Positions 17,452 through 25,867 of a stretch of 64,000 nt of DNA are shown here, one piece after another. A program made the translations under genes and the position numbers. The stretch comes from Streptomyces shenzhenensis (GTDB taxonomy: Bacteria; Actinomycetota; Actinomycetes; Streptomycetales; Streptomycetaceae). The notes under the pieces are model-generated. The model saw nothing but the letters and a program-made list of their open reading frames with translations. It had not been told where the DNA came from and did not search any database. The DNA lies in contig NZ_PENI01000031.1 of assembly GCF_003688995.1 (NCBI RefSeq), forward strand, positions 1 to 64,000. The letters run 5' to 3'. The stretch's first letter is position 1. Each line of letters starts with the position of its first letter.

Positions 17452-17830
17452 GTGACAGGTTGCGGTGAGAACCTGCCGCCGATGTCGGGGCTCACGCCGG
17501 GCGCACACCCCGCTACGCTCCAACCTCCCCGCTGGCGACCGTTCCCGCCTCTGCTTCCGGCAGCTACCACGTCCGGGTGGGCCGGTATTGACTGCCCGTC
17601 CGGCTACTTGTGCGTCTATCCGGAGATCAACTTCGGCGGGCAGCGGTGGGTGCGGTGGGTCGTGGACGGCGGCGTGAAGAACCTGCCGTCCGCGATCCGC
17701 GACCGCGGCGGCTCGATCCGCAACAACTCCGACCGCACCGCCCGCGTCTACGAGAAGCGGAACTATGCCGACGGCTCCTGGCCCAGGACCCGGCTCAGCG
17801 GCCGGCTTCCACTGGAAAGGTCTGGAACGT
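17452..17830 (+). pseudogene. peptidase-inhibitor I36 (beta/gamma-crystallin-like) remnant
   Basis: Residues coded from 17572 read SGWAGIDCPSGYLCVYPEIN, FGGQRW, KNLPSAIRDRGGSIRNNSDR and ARVYEKRNYADGSW, the I36 inhibitor pattern. The segment before it lacks a signal peptide and looks frameshifted. After position 17781 the frame degenerates. Secreted inhibitors of this family normally have a clear signal peptide, so this is probably broken. Confidence 0.5.
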
Positions 17831-17906
17831 GCTCAGAGAGATCACCCCGTCACTTCGGTGCCACACCGCCCAGCCGCGGCCTGGGACATTGCGCATCACA
17901 TGCTAG

Positions 17907-18065
17907 AGGGACGGCCGGATTGTCTGCGAGCATCACATCTACAAGGTCCGCATCCCCGCGGGCATCAGGGACGGGCAGGATGCCCGGATCCACGAACTCG
18001 GCGGCCCCGGCAAGCACGGTGGTGCGCACGGCGACCTGTACGTGACCGTGTGTGTCGCCGACTGA
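17907..18065 (+). pseudogene. DnaJ C-terminal domain fragment
   Basis: The frame directly after a TAG reads HIYKVRIPAGIRDGQDARI then HELGGPGKHGGAHGDLYVTV and stops. This matches the DnaJ substrate-binding domain (VRIPAGVRDGQ, GGPG, GDLYV). J-domain, zinc finger and start are all absent. It is a 52-codon piece between other remnants. Confidence 0.6.
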
Positions 18066-18067
18066 TT

Positions 18068-18106
18068 CGCCATCCCCAGCAGACGGGCGCGCTGTTGGGG
18101 ATGGCG
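18068..18106 (+). terminator. hairpin terminator (CGCCATCCCCA / TGGGGATGGCG)
   Basis: A perfect 11-base stem with a 17-base loop begins three bases after the DnaJ-fragment stop. Likely the original terminator of that lost gene. Confidence 0.6.
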
Positions 18107-18296
18107 ATGTGAAGCCTGGGCCTGGGCGGAAGCGCCGGTCCGGGCCGGTCGGGGAAGGACGAGGGACATTCGGCGAGTTGTTGAAGTGCCCGTCGAGCGT
18201 GTCGTTGTGGCTGGTGATGCCAGTTGTGGCGAGCAGGCCGATGCGCGAGGCGATGCAGCCGCCGAGGTCGAGCGTCGGTCCGGTTGTGCGACGAGC

Positions 18297-18890
18297 TCAG
18301 TCACGGGCGCGAGGACGGTGTTTTCCCTCGGCCTCGTTGCTCGCCGCACTGGTCAGGATCGCGCTTGCGACAACGTCGAAGAGGTGATCGGCGCGTGGCG
18401 CGAGCGAGGGTTGATCGCCGAGCCAGGCGAGCGCCGCCACCAGTGCGAACAAATCAGCGCCATCAATGTCGGTCCGCGCCTTGCCCGCGGTCTGGGCACG
18501 GGTGAGGAGCCGCGCACCGGTCGCGCGCAGGGTGACACACGAAGCGTGGAGTGCGGACTCGGTGTCCTCGATGGCGGCTGCCATCAGCACGGTCACACCC
18601 CGGTACTCGGTTGTCCATGCCGTGCAGTCACGCAGCCATGAAACGAGAGCCTCGTCGGGTGAGCTCGATGTCTCGAGCTCGCCTGCCTTTGCCGTCAGTT
18701 CGTCGAAGCTCGTACGGAGCAGGGCTTCGAGCAGCGCCTCGCGCGTCGGGAAGTGCCGCAGGAGCGTCGCGAGCCCGACATCGGCCCTGCGTGCGATGTC
18801 GCGCAGCGACACATCGACGCCTTGCTCGGTGATGGCGGTGCCCGCTACTGCGAGCAGGTGGTCGCGGTTCTTCCTGGCGTCGGCTCGCAT
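18297..18890 (-). CDS. TetR-family transcriptional repressor
   Basis: 197 residues from the ATG at 18890 with AGAGGGA upstream. The N-terminal domain (RKNRDHLLAVAGTAITEQG, then SLRDIARRADVGLATLLRHF and PTREALLEALL) is a standard TetR helix-turn-helix. The C-terminal domain (WLRDCTAWTTEYRGVTVLMA etc.) matches the common SCO-type TetR ligand domain. It is divergent from a quinone-oxidoreductase-like gene with three copies of an 18-base operator in between, so autoregulation and control of the partner are very likely. Confidence 0.9.
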   Translation of the reverse strand: MRADARKNRDHLLAVAGTAITEQGVDVSLRDIARRADVGLATLLRHFPTREALLEALLRTSFDELTAKAGELETSSSPDEALVSWLRDCTAWTTEYRGVTVLMAAAIEDTESALHASCVTLRATGARLLTRAQTAGKARTDIDGADLFALVAALAWLGDQPSLAPRADHLFDVVASAILTSAASNEAEGKHRPRARD

Positions 18891-18905
18891 CTGTCCCTCT
18901 TGACT

Positions 18906-18968
18906 ATCCGGATCAGTGATCCATATATTCGGATCAGTGGTCCATTTATCTGGACCGCTGATCCGGAT
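18906..18968. promoter_or_regulatory. three-copy operator array of the TetR/oxidoreductase pair
   Basis: An 18-base element, ATCCGGATCAGTGATCCA, occurs at 18906-18923. A close copy (ATTCGGATCAGTGGTCCA) lies at 18927-18944, and an inverted copy (TGGACCGCTGATCCGGAT) at 18951-18968. The array fills the gap between the divergent starts at 18890 and 19002. It is much richer in AT than its surroundings. Confidence 0.7.
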
Positions 18969-19001
18969 AAGCGTATCCCGCGACGCGGGCAGGGGAGAAG
19001 G

Positions 19002-20009
19002 ATGCCAACTCATACGATGAGGGCGGTCCGGTTGCATGAGCACGGCGGCCCTGAGGTGCTGCGTTACGACGAGGTGCCGGTTCCCGAGCCGGGGCCGGGC
19101 GAGGTGCTCGTTCGCGTGCAGGCGGTCGGCGTCAATCCTCCGGACTGGTATCTACGCGACGGGCTGACCGATGTGCCCGGGTCGGAATCGACGGTCAGCC
19201 TGCCGGTGATTCCGGGGACGGACGTGTCGGGCGTCGTCGAGGGCGTCGCCGTGGACGTGGACGGTCTCGCCGTAGGTGATGAAGTCTTCGGTCTTCTGCG
19301 TTTCCCCAGCTTCGACGGCAGCGCGTACGCCGAGTACGTGGCCGCGCCCGCGTCGGACCTCGCATGCAAGCCGGCCGGCATCGATCACGTGCACGCCGCC
19401 GGGGCGCCCATGGCCGGGCTCACCGCGTGGCAGTTCCTCATCGAGCTCGGACACGACCACCCCTCGCCCTTCCAGAAGGCACCACATCGCCCGACGGCAC
19501 TCGACGCCGACGCGACGGTTCTCATCAACGGCGCCGCGGGCGGCGTGGGGCACTTCGCACTGCAGCTGGCGAAGTGGAAGGGCGCACATGTCATCGCGGT
19601 GGCATCGGGAGCGCATGAATCGTTCTTGCGTGAGCTCGGCGCCGACCAGTTCATCGACTACACCAAGAGCCGTCCCGAGGACCTCGTGCACGACGTCGAC
19701 CTCGTTCTTGACACCGTCGGTGGTCCTGACAGCAGTCGCTTCCTGCGTACGCTCAAGCGCGGCGGCTCCCAGTTCCCCGTGTTTCCCGGGGACTTCGACG
19801 AAGAGGAGACCGCGAAACTGGGCGTCACGGTCTCGACCGCCCAGGTCCGCTCGAACGGCGCGCAGCTTGCTGAACTGGGACGCCTGCTCGACGCGGGCAC
19901 GGTACGCGTCGCGATCGACAGCACGTTCGCGCTCGCGGAGGCCCGAGCAGCGCACGAACGCGCCGCCCGAGGGCACATCCAGGGCAAGATCGTACTCACG
20001 GTCGCTTAG
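19002..20009 (+). CDS. NADP-dependent quinone oxidoreductase-like MDR protein
   Basis: 335 residues from the ATG at 19002 behind AGGGGAGAAGG. Family features are HEHGGPEVLRYDEVPVPEP, GVNPPDWYLRDG, PGTDVSGVVEG, the cofactor loop NGAAGGVGHFALQLAKWKG, and the C-terminal GHIQGKIVLTV. An extra loop around HDHPSPFQKAPHRPTALD is typical of one actinobacterial subgroup. No zinc ligands. Likely reduces quinones or enals in stress responses, controlled by the divergent TetR protein. Confidence 0.88.
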   Translation: MPTHTMRAVRLHEHGGPEVLRYDEVPVPEPGPGEVLVRVQAVGVNPPDWYLRDGLTDVPGSESTVSLPVIPGTDVSGVVEGVAVDVDGLAVGDEVFGLLRFPSFDGSAYAEYVAAPASDLACKPAGIDHVHAAGAPMAGLTAWQFLIELGHDHPSPFQKAPHRPTALDADATVLINGAAGGVGHFALQLAKWKGAHVIAVASGAHESFLRELGADQFIDYTKSRPEDLVHDVDLVLDTVGGPDSSRFLRTLKRGGSQFPVFPGDFDEEETAKLGVTVSTAQVRSNGAQLAELGRLLDAGTVRVAIDSTFALAEARAAHERAARGHIQGKIVLTVA

Positions 20010-20396
20010 GAACGAGCCGTTGTCCGGCGCCCGTTCGCGGGGCGCCCGCGGCCATCGAGACGCCGATACGGAGAGCTTGGGGCGAATCCGGCGACCAGGC
20101 GGTCACGATGCCCGCCGCGGCGAGACGGTCGCACCGCAACGGTGGCCTTCGGCTGGGGAAGCGGCCGCCTCGACACAACGCCTGCGGGAGAGGTGGATCT
20201 CGAACCCTGCAGAGCGGTTCGCCGTCCAGCAGACATGAACCCAACACCGACGAGTCACCTGGGCGGAGGATGCATCACTGGCTCTATTTCCGGCGCAACC
20301 CCGAGAAGCCGGACCGTGTGGGAGCTGAGACCCCGTAGGGGGTGTCCCCGCGCGGGGACGGACGGCGTGCCGCCCGGCCCCGCGCGGATCTGACGA
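20010..20396. other. 387-base gap with a terminator but no gene
   Basis: Only shadow frames occur. The stretch separates two convergent transcription units. It ends with a GTCCCCGCGCGGGGAC palindrome listed separately. Confidence 0.4.
20344..20359. terminator. palindrome GTCCCCGCGCGGGGAC between convergent genes
   Basis: A perfect 16-base palindrome about 40 bases from the stop of the minus-strand methyltransferase. It can form a short GC hairpin on either strand and may terminate both converging transcripts. Confidence 0.45.
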
Positions 20397-21143
20397 TCAG
20401 CGCTTCATCAGGGCGAAGACTCCCCAGCCGAGATACTCACGCATGTAGCGCGTGTAGCGTGTGGGCTCGGTGGTGAGCTCGGCCCGTACCTCGGGCGCCA
20501 GTTCGTCGTCCGGGTTTCGGTCGAGCCAGCGGCGGAGGTTGAGCCACTGTGCCGCGCAGTACCGGTCCCAGCTGTCCTGGTCGGCCAGCATCATTTCCAC
20601 CACGTCGTACCCGAGGTCGCCGAACTGCTCGATCAGCTCGGGCAGCGGCAGGAAGTCGGCCAGGCTGGTGGCGTGACAGGCCTCCGCGGCCTCCTGATCC
20701 GGCGGAGTCCGACGCCAGTAGGGCTCGCCGATCAGCATCAGACCTCCGGGGCGGAGGCTGCGACTGAGCAGCTCGGCCGTTCCGGCGACGCCGTTCCCGA
20801 TCCAGGTGGCGCCGACGCAGGCGGCGAGATCGACCGGCTCGTCCGCGACATGACCGGAGGCATCGCCGTGGACGAACTCCACCCGGTCGGCGACGCCGAG
20901 CTCGATGGCGCGGGCCCGGGCCTGCGCGGTGAAGACCGTGCTGATGTCCACGCCCGTGCCCGTGAAACCCAGGTCACGTGCCCAGGTGCACAGCATCTCG
21001 CCCGAGCCGCTGGCCAGGTCGAGCACCCGTGTTCCGGGGGCCAGGTGGAGTGCCTGGCCCAGGGCGGCGAGCTTGTCGGGAGTCAGCGGGTTGTGGATGC
21101 GGTGGCTGCTCTCGCGGATGGTGAAGATGCGGGGAAGGTCCAT
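20397..21143 (-). CDS. class I SAM-dependent methyltransferase
   Basis: 248 residues from the ATG at 21143, eight bases after AAAGGA. An in-frame ATG at 21164 overlaps the rsgA stop (ATGA) and could also be used. Motif I is RVLDLASGSGEMLCTWARDLG, followed by TGTGVDIS and VEFVHGDASGH. Later segments are PGGLMLIGEPYWRRTPP and the C-terminal YTRYMREYLGWGVFALMKR. Related small methyltransferases are frequent in Streptomyces with no known substrate. Coupling to rsgA, a ribosome-assembly GTPase, raises the possibility of an rRNA or ribosome-linked target (inference). Confidence 0.8.
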   Translation of the reverse strand: MDLPRIFTIRESSHRIHNPLTPDKLAALGQALHLAPGTRVLDLASGSGEMLCTWARDLGFTGTGVDISTVFTAQARARAIELGVADRVEFVHGDASGHVADEPVDLAACVGATWIGNGVAGTAELLSRSLRPGGLMLIGEPYWRRTPPDQEAAEACHATSLADFLPLPELIEQFGDLGYDVVEMMLADQDSWDRYCAAQWLNLRRWLDRNPDDELAPEVRAELTTEPTRYTRYMREYLGWGVFALMKR

Positions 21144-21160
21144 GACCACATTCCTTTCCG

Positions 21161-22276
21161 TCATGCCTTGCGGTGGGGGGAGCGGTTGATGGCGCGTCGC
21201 AGGCGCGCGATGTCCTTCTTGGGCCGTTCCTGCTCGGCGCGCAGCCGCGCGTCGGTGCGGGAGGCGGCATAGGCGTTCTCGCGCAGCAGCCGGCGGTAGC
21301 TGTCGAGGCGCCGCTGGGTGAGGTGACCGGACTCGACGGCTGCCAGGACGGCACAGCCCGGCTCGGTGGTGTGGGCGCAGTCGGCGAAACGGCAGTCCCC
21401 GGCCAGCTCGGTGATCTCGGCGAAGGTCTGGTCCAGGCCCTCGTCGGCCTCGTGCAGGCCCACGCCGCGCAGGCCGGGCGTGTCCAGCAGGACCCCGCCG
21501 TGGGGCAGCGGCAGCAGCTCCCGCCAGGCGGTGGTGTGGCGGCCCTTGCCGTCGCTCTCGCGTACAGCGCCGGTGGCCAGGCGGTTCTCGCCCAGCAGGC
21601 GGTTGCCGAGGGTGGATTTGCCCGCGCCCGAGGGGCCGAGCAGGACGACCGTGCCCGACAGTACGGCGACCAGGGCGTCCATACCCTCGCCGGTGGCGGC
21701 GCTGGTGACCAGCACCTCCACACCCGGCGCCACCTCGGACACCTCGGCCGCCGCCCGCTGGGTGTCCGCGCACCGGTCGGCCTTGGTGAGCACCACCACC
21801 GGGGTGGCGCCGCTCTCCCAGGCCAGGGCGAGCATCCGCTCGATCCGCCCGTGGCTGACCGGATCGGCGAGGGAGACGGCCACCGCCACGGTGTCGACGT
21901 TCGCGGCCAGGACCTGGCCGTGGGAGGTGCGCGAGGCGGTGGAGCGGACCACGGCGGTCCGTCGCTCCAGGACCTCCACGACGGTGGCGGAGGCGGCCGT
22001 GGTGGCCGGCCGCAGCGCCACCCAGTCACCGGTGCACGGGGTCAGCCGTTCCTCGGCGTCCGGCGGGGGAAGAACCGCCGCCCGGACCGGTCCGGCCTCG
22101 GCGACGACTTCACACAGACCGCGCTCGGCCCGCACGACCCGGCCGGGAACCAGCCCGTCGGCGCGGAAGCGGGTGAAGGAGTGGTCGCGTTCCTCGTCCC
22201 AGCCGTAGTCGGCCGGAGTCAGGACGCGCGCAGAAGAGAAGAAGGGAGTTTGTTGAGAAGCAGGTTGATGAGACAA
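21161..22276 (-). CDS. rsgA: ribosome small-subunit-dependent GTPase RsgA
   Basis: 371 residues with the circularly permuted GTPase order: G4 TKAD (164-167), G1 GPSGAGKST (214-222), G3 DTPG (265-268). The zinc finger follows (Cys295, Cys300, His302, Cys308). An OB-fold domain precedes (residues 40-110). RsgA hydrolyses GTP on the 30S subunit during late assembly. The start is a TTG eight bases after AAGGG. That ribosome binding site is the right arm of a hairpin (22280-22305), and a 22-codon leader ORF lies upstream, suggesting translational control. The methyltransferase start overlaps its stop. Confidence 0.9.
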   Translation of the reverse strand: MSHQPASQQTPFFSSARVLTPADYGWDEERDHSFTRFRADGLVPGRVVRAERGLCEVVAEAGPVRAAVLPPPDAEERLTPCTGDWVALRPATTAASATVVEVLERRTAVVRSTASRTSHGQVLAANVDTVAVAVSLADPVSHGRIERMLALAWESGATPVVVLTKADRCADTQRAAAEVSEVAPGVEVLVTSAATGEGMDALVAVLSGTVVLLGPSGAGKSTLGNRLLGENRLATGAVRESDGKGRHTTAWRELLPLPHGGVLLDTPGLRGVGLHEADEGLDQTFAEITELAGDCRFADCAHTTEPGCAVLAAVESGHLTQRRLDSYRRLLRENAYAASRTDARLRAEQERPKKDIARLRRAINRSPHRKA

Positions 22277-22279
22277 CGC

Positions 22280-22305
22280 GGAGACCCTTGGGAAGGGGCC
22301 TCTCC
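22280..22305 (-). promoter_or_regulatory. hairpin sequestering the rsgA ribosome binding site
   Basis: On the minus strand GGAGA-GGC-CCCTT pairs with AAGGG-TCTCC around a CCC loop. That gives ten pairs with a three-base bulge. The AAGGG in the right arm is the only good ribosome binding site for the TTG start of rsgA. The hairpin lies just downstream of the leader ORF. Confidence 0.5.
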
Positions 22306-22359
22306 GGACGGCACGTGCGACCAGGAACTCCCGCTAGGGGAGAGAAAGGCAGACGCGGG

Positions 22360-22428
22360 TCAGGATGAGGCCCGGGAAGTGAGGATGATCCGGGCACTGC
22401 ACACAGCAGTGGTCTCCACGACAGTCAT
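22360..22428 (-). CDS. 22-residue leader peptide of the rsgA operon (putative)
   Basis: A small ORF starts at an ATG placed seven bases after a full-length Shine-Dalgarno sequence (AAGGAGGTGA, almost complete complement of the 16S tail). The peptide begins MTVVETTAVCSARIILTSR and ends three residues later. It ends 83 bases before the rsgA start, and the intervening RNA can fold the SD-covering hairpin. This is the layout of translational attenuators of ribosome-targeting resistance genes. The strong SD argues that it is really translated. Function is inferred. Confidence 0.55.
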   Translation of the reverse strand: MTVVETTAVCSARIILTSRASS

Positions 22429-22559
22429 CAACTCACCTCCTTCGATCTCCGCAGCAGACCCAGTCGTCGCTACGCCGCCTAGAGTAGCAGCCTCTGTGGT
22501 CGCTGGGCCGCGTGCCCTTGATGCCGGTGACAGCGCACGCCCCGACGGTCGATTTCGTC

Positions 22560-22945
22560 GAACGTTCCCTGACACCCGTCTCGTTCCCGCCGTCCGAGGG
22601 AGCGGCGTTCGGACCGCCACCGCACCGGACACCGTGCGCCGGGCTGTCGCCCACATCGAGGACAACGCCCCCCGGGACATCACCCTGGCCAACATCGTCT
22701 CCCTCGCTGGCCTGACGCCGCTCAGTCTCCAGTACGCCTTCCGCCGTCACCTCGATACCACCCCCATGACCCATCTGCGGCGTGTCCTTCTGTCCCACGC
22801 CCACCACGACCTCAAAGCCGCGCGCCCCGGGGACACAACTGTCACCTGGATCGCGATGCGCTGGGGATTCGGCAGCCGCGCCCGCTTCACCACTCTCTAC
22901 CGCAAGGCATACGAGATCAGCGCCTCAACCACCCCGCGCACCTGA
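22560..22945 (+). pseudogene. AraC-family DNA-binding domain remnant
   Basis: The frame contains TVRRAVAHIEDNAPRDITL then ANIVSLAGLTPLSLQYAFRR and TPMTHLRRVLLSHAHHDL. It ends with VTWIAMRWGFGSRARFTTLYRKAYE. These are both helix-turn-helix motifs of an AraC/XylS C-terminal domain. The sensor domain of about 200 residues is missing and no ribosome binding site or start is convincing. It may be a truncated gene, though a short stand-alone regulator from a GTG near 22634 is not excluded. Confidence 0.6.
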
Positions 22946-23074
22946 CCGATGCGCGGGAACCGCCCCCTGGCAGCCACTGCCATCCCGTCCGCGTGTACGG
23001 GGACCGGCGTCCCACAGGCCGACACAAGGGCAGGCGGAGGACGAACACCGCGCCGCCCTCAGAGGCGTTGGCCG

Positions 23075-23190
23075 CAGTGAGGGTGCCTCCGTGCAGAAGG
23101 TCGTGGGCCGTGCCGAGGACCAGAGCGGTGGCCAGGGGTACGGATGGGGGGAAGGCCCAGGCCATTACCTGAGAGCTGCTGGAGACGATC
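23075..23190 (-). pseudogene. histidine kinase ATPase-domain remnant
   Basis: Two minus frames together spell the G2 box GNGLGLPPIR (about 23169-23140) and the closing HGGTLTAANASEGGAVFVLRL (about 23153-23085). That is the end of a sensor-kinase HATPase domain. A frameshift lies between them and the rest of the kinase is gone. Confidence 0.5.
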
Positions 23191-23397
23191 CCCCTGCGCC
23201 AGCAGTAGCCACGGGTGACGACCACGGCACCCGGCCGCGCTGGCCGAAGACCTGACGTCGGTCAGCGCCGCCGCACCGCAGTGATGACCGTGTGCCCGGT
23301 CCTTCCGCCGCCTCTCGCACGATGTCGCCGACGGCGGGTGTGAGGTGTGAGGGAGGGCAGCCAACGCCGTCTGCCTCCTGAACGTTCTTCTTGGGCC

Positions 23398-23565
23398 GGA
23401 CGTACCGTGCGCGTCTGGGATATCGCTGACCCTGAGCAGCCTGAAGCCGTGACAAGTCTCGGAGGCAGCTTCAGCGCCGACCTCGCGGTGTCAGCTGGGG
23501 GACTCCCTGCCGCTGGGCGCACCGGCGGAGCAGCTCAGATATGGGGTATTGAATCGTGCGACGTC
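23398..23565 (+). pseudogene. WD40-repeat fragment
   Basis: The frame reads GRTVRVWDIADPEQPEAVT, then AGGLPAAGRTGGAAQIWGIE. These are one and a half WD40 blades with the VRVWD and AQIWG ends. The surrounding sequence has no further blade, so it is a leftover of a large WD40 protein gene. Confidence 0.5.
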
Positions 23566-23790
23566 CCCGGTACCCACTCTTCCGAGGAATGCGGGACCAC
23601 TACCGCGAATCTGCGGGCGAACTCACGTCCCAGCCCGCGGCGGCAATCCGATGGCGGGCCCGTCAGCGGGATATGCCAGATGGATACGCGGCATGCGGCT
23701 TTAATGCCGTTATGGCAGGCTCTGTCTCTGGTGCAGTCATAGCACACCCCACGGGTTCCATCAGGCGTGTTATCAGCAAAAGGAGACTTA

Positions 23791-24936
23791 ATGTCAGACT
23801 TACCGGATAGTGGCGGGCGCGTGAAGTGTCGTCTCGTCAAGGTCACGGCGCTGGCGCTCGGTCTGGCCGCAATCGCGGGTATCGGAACCGCAGCGGCGCA
23901 GCCTCCTTCCTTCTTGCCATCGGCAGCTTCTGCTGTTGATCCCGCGGATGAGTCGAAGGACTTCCCTTTCCCGGACCCGGACACCATCGCTTTGCAGAAC
24001 GGATCCGGCCGGTACATCACTTACGGCACCAGTTCGGGCGGCAAGTACATACCGTATGCCGTTCACGGATCGGGCGGTTCAGTGGGAACATCGCCGGTCA
24101 TCGCCGGCGATGCGTTGCGGGGTGGCGGTGGAGCCTGGGTCGACAACAGCAAGGGAATCTGGGCTCCGGGAGCCTTTCACCATGTAAAGAACGGTGTCGG
24201 GAGGTATTACCTGTTCTATGCCGGGCTACGCAAGGGCACTTCGCAGCGCTGCATCGGGGTGGCGTCATCGACCAGCCCGTTCGCGGGGTTCCGGGCGCAG
24301 CCGACGCCGCTGGCGTGTCCCACGAACAACGACTGGGCGATCGACCCGGACGTGACCAGGGGCCCGAATGGTGCCGTCTGGATGACGTGGCGGGACGGAC
24401 AACGCGCCCACCCAGGAGAGTCGGCGCTGTCCGTCATGATGCTGAGATTCCGCAACGACGGCACCGTCCAGCGCAACTCCACACCTCACGTCATGCTGCG
24501 CAGCGACAACCTCGCCTGGCCGCGCTACCAGGTCGGCAGAAACAAAAGCGTCATCGAGAACCCGAGCGCGGTTTTTCTCCGCGGTAACTGGTATCTGTTC
24601 TACTCTGGCAACCGCTGGCAGACCAACAACTATGCGACCGGGATCGCCTTCTGCGGCAAGAAGATCGACACCGCCACGTGCGGACCCATGCCGGGGCCGA
24701 GGCGAGCCTGGTTCTCCTACTCCGGCCCCGGACCGCACCTTCCATCCGACATGCGCATGCGCGCCCTGCCAGGCAACAAGCGCGGCCCCGGCGCCATGAG
24801 TGTCTACTTCGCCCACAACGGGCAGCCGTGGGCGACCTGGCACTACCTGACCGGTAGCGGCCGAAAGAGCCGTACCGGTAAACTCCACATCGTCGGCACC
24901 GGCTCCACAGCAGACTTCCGCATCACGTCAAGCTAG
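23791..24936 (+). CDS. secreted glycoside hydrolase, family 43-like
   Basis: 381 residues. The ATG at 23791 follows AAAAGGAGA. Residues 14-38 form a signal peptide (VTALALGLAAIAGIG, cleavage near AAA-Q). The five-bladed propeller shows FPFPDPDTIALQNGSGRYI (catalytic-base region), GIWAPGAFHH, WAIDPDVTRGPNGAVWMTW and VIENPSAVFLRGNWYLFYSG. These are the usual Asp/Asp/Glu blocks of GH43 arabinan- or xylan-active enzymes. It acts outside the cell, probably on plant arabinan-type polymer. A rhamnosidase-like gene follows on the other strand, so both may act on pectin. Confidence 0.75.
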   Translation: MSDLPDSGGRVKCRLVKVTALALGLAAIAGIGTAAAQPPSFLPSAASAVDPADESKDFPFPDPDTIALQNGSGRYITYGTSSGGKYIPYAVHGSGGSVGTSPVIAGDALRGGGGAWVDNSKGIWAPGAFHHVKNGVGRYYLFYAGLRKGTSQRCIGVASSTSPFAGFRAQPTPLACPTNNDWAIDPDVTRGPNGAVWMTWRDGQRAHPGESALSVMMLRFRNDGTVQRNSTPHVMLRSDNLAWPRYQVGRNKSVIENPSAVFLRGNWYLFYSGNRWQTNNYATGIAFCGKKIDTATCGPMPGPRRAWFSYSGPGPHLPSDMRMRALPGNKRGPGAMSVYFAHNGQPWATWHYLTGSGRKSRTGKLHIVGTGSTADFRITSS

Positions 24937-25026
24937 TTGGAGGACCTGCCGGAGCGTACCGACGCCCGCATAGAGAGTGATGCGAAGACCCGATCCTCCT
25001 TCGATGGGGATGTTCGGTCATCCGCA

Positions 25027-25055
25027 GACGGCTCCCTGCCCACCAGGGGGCCGTC
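25027..25055 (+). terminator. terminator hairpin after the GH43-like gene
   Basis: GACGGCTCCCT pairs with AGGGGGCCGTC (one G-T pair) around a 7-base loop, 90 bases beyond the stop. Plausible intrinsic terminator. Confidence 0.55.
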
Positions 25056-25721
25056 GCCGTTTCCGGTGACGGCCTTGCTGTTGTCCTGACATGCGCTCAG
25101 ATGAGGTAAAGAGCAGCCAGAGTGAGGTCATCTGGTGGGCTTTCAGGACCGCGATCGCTACCGCCCCGCCCACATCCCTGACGAGTGGGCCTTCGTCATT
25201 AAGCCTGACCTGGCCAAGGCCATGATGCTGCGGGTGATTGCGTCACCGCTGCGGCGGCTGTGCACGATCGAGGGGCGGTTCGGGAAAGAGAACGCGGGCC
25301 GGCAAGCAGCCCACTACACTCACCCAAACCTCATCTGAAGCGCGGCAAGATTTGCCGCTTGTGCACTTCCGCCGACGACCGGTCCTTCTGCGTGTGAATT
25401 CACCAACGTCACCCCGGCAACGGACCGGCGCCGGATCGGTGCCGCGGCTACCGGCCGTCGTGAACGTTACGCTGCGGGATCCACTCGCTTGCGACGGTGT
25501 CGCCGACGATGGGAGTGAGGCGCCCGGCTGGGGAAGGGCAGGCCGGGCGGCGCATCGGCGCTTTCTTGTGGTGACTGGGCTGATATGCCCCCGCACCGTC
25601 CGGGCTTTGAAGGTGATGCCGGTGGAGGCGGCCTGCCGGCCCTGAGTACGCCGTCGTGCACGTTGTCACCGACCGCGGTGGGCCGAGCGCGGGAGGTTCC
25701 GCTGGTTGTGTATCAGCGGTA
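25056..25721. other. 666-base stretch without a convincing gene
   Basis: A 67-codon frame at 25135-25338 (GTG start, ...WAFVIKPDLAKAMMLRVI...) has no ribosome binding site and no recognised family. All others look like shadows. Possibly decayed coding DNA. Confidence 0.35.
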
Positions 25722-25769
25722 CGAAGCACCGAGGCGACCGCCCATGGAGGGGGCCGCCCCGGTGCTTCG
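25722..25769. terminator. bidirectional terminator hairpin
   Basis: CGAAGCACCG pairs perfectly with CGGTGCTTCG, extended by a GGCG/CGCC segment inside. It lies about 100 bases past the stop of the rhamnosidase-like gene on the minus strand. Confidence 0.65.
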
Positions 25770-25867
25770 CGTGTGAGCGACCGCTGCCGGGCAACAGGGG
25801 TCTTCCGCCGGCGGGCGCTGATCGGGGTCTCCGACGGGCTCGGGGCGGTTCCGCTCGGGGTTCGCGG

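Noticed and set aside
20185..20230. tRNA-like T-loop (GGTTCGAGATCC on the minus strand)
   Set aside because: The flanking bases do not form a 5-base T stem and no acceptor or anticodon arms fit.
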